In this document: in pieces, positions 60,541 to 64,000 of the stretch
How positions within the stretch are numbered: position 1 is the stretch's first letter
Layout of the letters: each line of letters opens with the position of its first letter
Assembly (NCBI RefSeq): GCF_024362695.1
Contig: NC_065422.1
Coordinates: 4,091,534-4,155,533 of the forward strand
Source of the DNA: Pectinophora gossypiella
Taxonomy: Eukaryota > Arthropoda > Insecta > Lepidoptera > Gelechiidae
DNA: 64,000 nt
Reading direction: 5' to 3'
Notes under the pieces: model-generated
The model's input: only the letters and a program-made list of their open reading frames with translations
Told to the model about the DNA's origin: nothing
Databases searched by the model: none
Translations under genes and position numbers: made by a program

Positions 60541-60788
60541 AAAAATCACTTAGTGATCCCTAGTTTGGTTAGGACATTACATGCTGATCACCTGATTGTT
60601 CAAAAAGTAAGATGATCCGTGCTTCGGGGGCCGTTGGTTGGTCCCGGTTACTACTTACTGATGTAAGTATATGTATAGCCGTTGCATGAGTCATGTCAGG
60701 GGCCTTTGGCGGCATCAGTAATAACCCTGACACCTGGGTTGATGAGGTTGGTATTCCACCTCACAACCCACACGATAAGAAGAAGAAT
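60541..60788 (+). mobile_element. SINE-A, head lost
   Basis: AAATCACTTAGTGATCCCTA, TGATCACCTGATTGTTCAAA, partly deleted core, CATGAGTCATGTCAGGGGCC, CCCTGACACCTGGG, CACACGATAAGAAGAAG. Confidence 0.8.
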
Positions 60789-61267
60789 AACTTCATTGGT
60801 GCAAGTCCGGTACCGGTCTCAGTACCCAATATCAAACTACTCATGGTCACCCTACCCGCTCCTCAATTACGTCATAACATGTCAGTCCGTGTGATTTGTT
60901 GAGAATTTTAATGAAGCTTTATGTCTAGATTCAGACCTAGGTATTATAACTTACATGTAGACATTATCCTGTCAGACTGAGACCTAGGCTGAACAGTAAA
61001 TACTAAATACTGTCAGTGGAAAACGGTAGATAAAATGATGGAAATTTAAGTAGGTAGATAATAATAAAACACTTTATTGCACACAAATTTACAATTATAT
61101 ATTAAAAAAATAATTAATAATAATTATTTTTATTTTTTTAGGTAGATATGTGAATTAGGTTCATAGTTCTCCATCATAACATAACGATCAGAAAAGCTTT
61201 TTTAAATGATGCATACTGCTTATGGATATGATGATTTGACAGTCAATCGTTATTATATACCTAAATT
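60789..61267. other. Mostly unassigned
   Basis: 61058-61100 (ATAATAATAAAACACTTTAT, TGCACACAAATTTAC) is probably a minus-strand LINE tail. The rest is AT-rich. Confidence 0.4.
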
Positions 61268-61321
61268 CAGGGAGGCCTTTGCCCAGCAGTGGGATCTTGT
61301 AGGCTAGATTAGATTAGATTA
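61268..61321 (+). mobile_element. LINE-2 3' tail
   Basis: AGGGAGGCCTTTGCCCAGCA, GTGGGATCTTGTAGGCTAGA, TTAGATTAGATTAGA run. Same tail as 14428-14550. Confidence 0.75.
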
Positions 61322-61412
61322 GACCTAAAGGTGAAGAATAGGGAAAATGCAAGAAAATAGAAATAGGCGCAAGTGTATATAATATGTGTACATAAGTTAC
61401 AGTTTATTTTAA

Positions 61413-61513
61413 TATAAGCTCACGACTATGTCCCAAATGAGGTAGTCAGAGGTACATAATTCGCAAGACATACCGGCTATACAGGTTGTGAGAAGCTGCG
61501 GTAGTTTTAGGTC
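61413..61513. mobile_element. SINE-G end joined to LINE tail
   Basis: AAGCTCACGACTATGTCCCA, TGAGGTAGTCAGAGGTACA (inverted SINE-G), then CCGGCTATACAGGTTGTGAG, AAGCTGCGGTAGTTTTAGG (the tail type at 23840). Confidence 0.55.
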
Positions 61514-61524
61514 ACCAAAACTTC

Positions 61525-61735
61525 AGGATCCCGATACCGATCCTGCCGGCGTGGTCGACGATTTCCCCCAATCAGCGCCTATCGCTATCGACCCACTATA
61601 GTCGATTAACTCTTTCAAATATTTTTCCTCTCAGACGACGCCCTGAGCCGAGGTTCGCGCCCATCTGGACACCTGAGGGTTGCGTTATCTTAAACGTTGT
61701 ACCGGATGAGAGCCTTCAGCGCTCCCCATTAACTA
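61525..61735 (+). mobile_element. Rep-E, 3' truncated
   Basis: CCCGATACCGATCCTGCCGG, GCGTGGTCGACGATTTCCCC, TTCCTCTCAGACGACGCCCT, GAGAGCCTTCAGCGCTCCCC. The A-run tail is lost. Confidence 0.8.
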
Positions 61736-61787
61736 AAGTGAAATCTGTCACTGTTTATGGTTTTGGACTGATTAATTCATTAAGTCA

Positions 61788-62008
61788 TCATCACCAGCCC
61801 ATTAACGTCCCCACTGCTGGGGCACGGGCCTTCCCTATGGATGGATATCATAGGATGGGTGACCACAGAAAAAAGTTTTCATCTCGAGCTCCTCCGTGCT
61901 TCGGAAGGCACGTTAAGCCGTTGGTCCCGGCTGCATTAGCAGTCGTTAATAACCACCAATCCGCAATGGGCCCGCGTGGTGGTTTAAGGCCCGATCTCCC
62001 TATCCATC
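61788..62008. mobile_element. SINE-M inverted pieces
   Basis: 61788-61846 is an inverted SINE-M tail (CATCACCAGCCCATTAACGT, CCCCACTGCTGGGGC). 61848-62008 is plus-strand SINE-M from the 5S-like TCATAGGATGGGTGACCAC through the core to GGCCCGATCTCCCTATCCAT. Confidence 0.8.
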
Positions 62009-62162
62009 CAATTCATTAAGTACAGGTATTTAATTAACGAAACTCCGAGAAATAACAACACTGTGTTTAAATAATTGCTAATTATCGATTGATGGCTACT
62101 TTAAAGAATTGTCAGTAATTAATAATAATTAAACAGCATCTGTAGGTAATCTTTCATGATAC

Positions 62163-62239
62163 ATCATCATCTCCCTAGCATTATCTCGTTTTTCATGGCG
62201 CCGCTTACCTAACCTGAAAATTTGACAGGTCCGGTTTTT
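62163..62239 (-). mobile_element. SINE-C tail
   Basis: CATCTCCCTAGCATTATCTC, CGCTTACCTAACCTGAAAAT, TTGACAGGTCCGGTTTTTA. SINE-B follows immediately. Confidence 0.75.
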
Positions 62240-62242
62240 ACA

Positions 62243-62577
62243 TAACAACATAAACAGCTTATATACGTCTCACTGCTGGACACAGGCCTCCCCTCAATCA
62301 ACCGGAGGCGGTATGGAGCATACTCCACCTCCTGCGCCACTTCGGGTTGGTGGAGGTGTTAAGGCTAGTAGCCCGACACCAAGGGTTTAGCGTGCCTTCC
62401 AATGCACGGAATCATCTTACTTTTTCGAACAATCAAGTGATTCAAGTCTGCAATGTCCTTACCTAATAAAGGACAGTCTCACAAAGTGATTTCGACAATG
62501 TCCCCATCGGGAATCGAACCCGAACCTCCAAATCGTGAGTCTAACGAACGCTCTAATCACTAGACCACGGAGGCTGT
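62243..62577 (-). mobile_element. SINE-B, full length
   Basis: Minus strand: AGCCTCCGTGGTCTAGTGAT, B box GGTTCGATTCC, GACAGTCTCAC-type segment, core with changes (GGAAGGCACGCTAAACCC), tail GCCTGTGTCCAGCAGTGAG. Confidence 0.82.
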
Positions 62578-62619
62578 TTAAATGAATATGGAAGAAGCAA
62601 AGGAGGTATCTCAGAATCA

Positions 62620-62685
62620 AAACAAATGAAACGCCATAGTTTCTGCTTACCCCGGTGGGAAACAGGCGGGAGTTTATGTATGTAT
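62620..62685 (+). mobile_element. LINE-1 3' tail
   Basis: AAACGCCATAGTTTCTGCTT, CCCCGGTGGGAAACAGGCGG, GAGTTTATGTATGTATG. The usual TAG is CAG here. Confidence 0.65.
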
Positions 62686-62793
62686 GTCTTGGATTCGGCG
62701 TAATACGAGGAACTAAATTTCGGGACTATGAGTCCGAGAAATGAAAACGACGCGACGTATATATATAATAATTCCGTCCCATAAAATAGAACC

Positions 62794-62920
62794 ATCACAC
62801 ATCACTAATTTAAGAGCCACGCTCTTGTCGGTGTAGGATACTCCATGCTACTTTTTAGGGAAATATAGGGCAGTGGTTTCCCTCTTGCCTTCCGTCCCGC
62901 AGTACTCTGTCTGACGCGAA
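62794..62920 (+). repeat. Rep-F copy
   Basis: ATCACTAATTTAAGAGCCAC, GCTCTTGTCGGTGTAGGATA, TTTTTAGGGAAATATAGGGC, AGTGGTTTCCCTCTTGCC. Best-preserved copy. Confidence 0.7.
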
Positions 62921-63330
62921 AAAGAACCACCCTACAAAAAACCTCATTTTAATTTATTAAAAAAAACCTGTCTCCTACTTAAAACTCCATTACCATAATC
63001 ATAAAGGTTGCACAAAACGTTGTACCGTTCAAGATCAACATGTCACGTGTAAAAAATAAAAAAAAAAACTTTGACATCATTAAGCTGTTCCCATACACCT
63101 CATCAATTCAAGCCGCATTGTTAAAAAAAGAATGCCGAAAAACCCGCGGAACTGTATCAAACCGTGAATAAATCAAATCGGCCTCGAAAACTCCTTTGTG
63201 CTCTCGGCAATTTTCGCCCATTTTAAAGGGCTGGACGACCAATACGGGACAAATATGGTGGCAGTTACGGGACAGGTCAGTTTTTAAAAGAAATAAACGG
63301 GACCTTTACGTATTAGCTTCGGCTCTACAC
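62921..63330. other. No recognisable feature
   Basis: A-rich with no gene or repeat partner. Confidence 0.5.
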
Positions 63331-63731
63331 CAGTAGTTCCTAACCTTTTTAATGTCACTACCCCTGTGAACAAGTATGGAAATTGAGTTTACCTCTAATT
63401 TAAAATAAGTAAAACCACACAAATTCGAACGAATATAATTTTTACGCATTTTCTCGCAGTAAGAAAATGCACGTTTAGGTAGCTAGTAAAGTAATATATA
63501 AATCTCGGGGTTAACTAGTGTGAAGGTTGAAATTGCTTTGCATTCGCAAGTTTGACAATATTAGGTTCGTGCACGCAACGCGCATCTCATGTCCTGCTCA
63601 ACATTCAGACGGTTTCTAGCTTGATTTTTAATGTAACAAGAGTTATAATACTATTTCGTGCCATCTCGTGTTACCCTCCTAGAATCTCTGTTTTACCCCT
63701 GAGGGGGTAATTACCCCCAGGTAGAGCAGTG
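63331..63731. mobile_element. hAT-like non-autonomous element
   Basis: CAGTAGTTCCTAACC at the left; the right end inverted reads CACTGCTCTACCTGG. The 8-bp flanks CTCTACAC (63323-63330) and GTCTATAC (63732-63739) agree at 6 of 8. The CAGTGGTTC-like end and 8-bp target fit hAT. Confidence 0.4.
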
Positions 63732-63877
63732 GTCTATACAATGCCTACCAAATGTCCGGGACTGCATAGACCAGAAATTAATATGAAAAGAACATTACAA
63801 ATTATAAGCTAATTTTTATGTTAAGTAATAGATAATGTACACCTGAAAAGGTAAACAATAGAGAATGTTATATTATA

Positions 63878-64000
63878 AGCATCATCATCATCAATTTAAG
63901 AGCCACGCTCTTGTCGGTGTAGCATTTTCCATTCCAGTCTATCAAAGGCCAATTCCTTGACTTCCCTATAAGACACGACGTTAACCTTTTCTTTAATCTG
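63878..64000 (+). repeat. Rep-F, cut by window end
   Basis: GCATCATCATCATCAATTTA, AGAGCCACGCTCTTGTCGG, GTGTAGCATTTTCCATTCCA, then CTATCAAAGGCCAATTCC, a segment not seen in the other copies. Confidence 0.65.

Overview
The window looks like repeat-dense, AT-rich nuclear DNA of an insect, most likely a moth or butterfly. The evidence is the repeat content: several tRNA-derived SINE families with intact pol III A and B boxes, RTE-like LINE 3' ends, and many short terminal-inverted-repeat (TIR) elements of types I associate with Lepidoptera. I assigned the order from general recognition, not from a search. No open reading frame exceeds about 150 codons and no complete conserved host gene is visible, so the window is intergenic or lies in a large intron. 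Family names used here (SINE-A, B, C, G, M, R; Rep-D, E, F, L, N, Z; TIR-1 to TIR-8; LINE-1 to LINE-5) are labels of mine, defined by copies inside this window.

Layout. 0-5 kb: TIR-1 and TIR-4 elements and a 128-bp minisatellite. 5-32 kb: a mixture of SINEs, LINE tails and small TIR elements, many nested, some with perfect target-site duplications (Rep-D at 19.4 kb, SINE-B at 25.4 kb). 33.3-40.1 kb: a 6.7-kb composite element bounded by TIRs starting TGTCGTGGCC. It contains a nested 1.6-kb TIR element, a 515-bp spacerless palindrome, a 1.25-kb foldback with arms near 500 bp, a smaller foldback, subterminal iterons, and a possible three-exon minus-strand gene whose splice sites and reading phases agree. 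This is the best candidate for an undescribed system. 40-50 kb: three-level nested insertions, a tRNA/5S-rRNA chimeric SINE (SINE-M) and a head-to-head SINE-M pair. 50-54 kb: stacked TIR-3, TIR-4, TIR-7 and TIR-8 elements and a frameshifted LINE-1 terminus. 54-64 kb: a CpG-rich possible first exon at 55.8 kb, a PIF/Harbinger-like MITE, large foldbacks and more SINEs.

How the parts relate. SINE-A, SINE-B and SINE-M have different heads and tails but share one central domain. SINE-B and SINE-M tails resemble LINE-2/LINE-3 3' ends, and the Rep-D tail matches the LINE-1 3' end, as expected of short elements mobilised by LINE reverse transcriptases. The nesting gives a relative chronology of insertions. 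All family assignments rest on reading the sequence by eye; boundaries of old copies are approximate.
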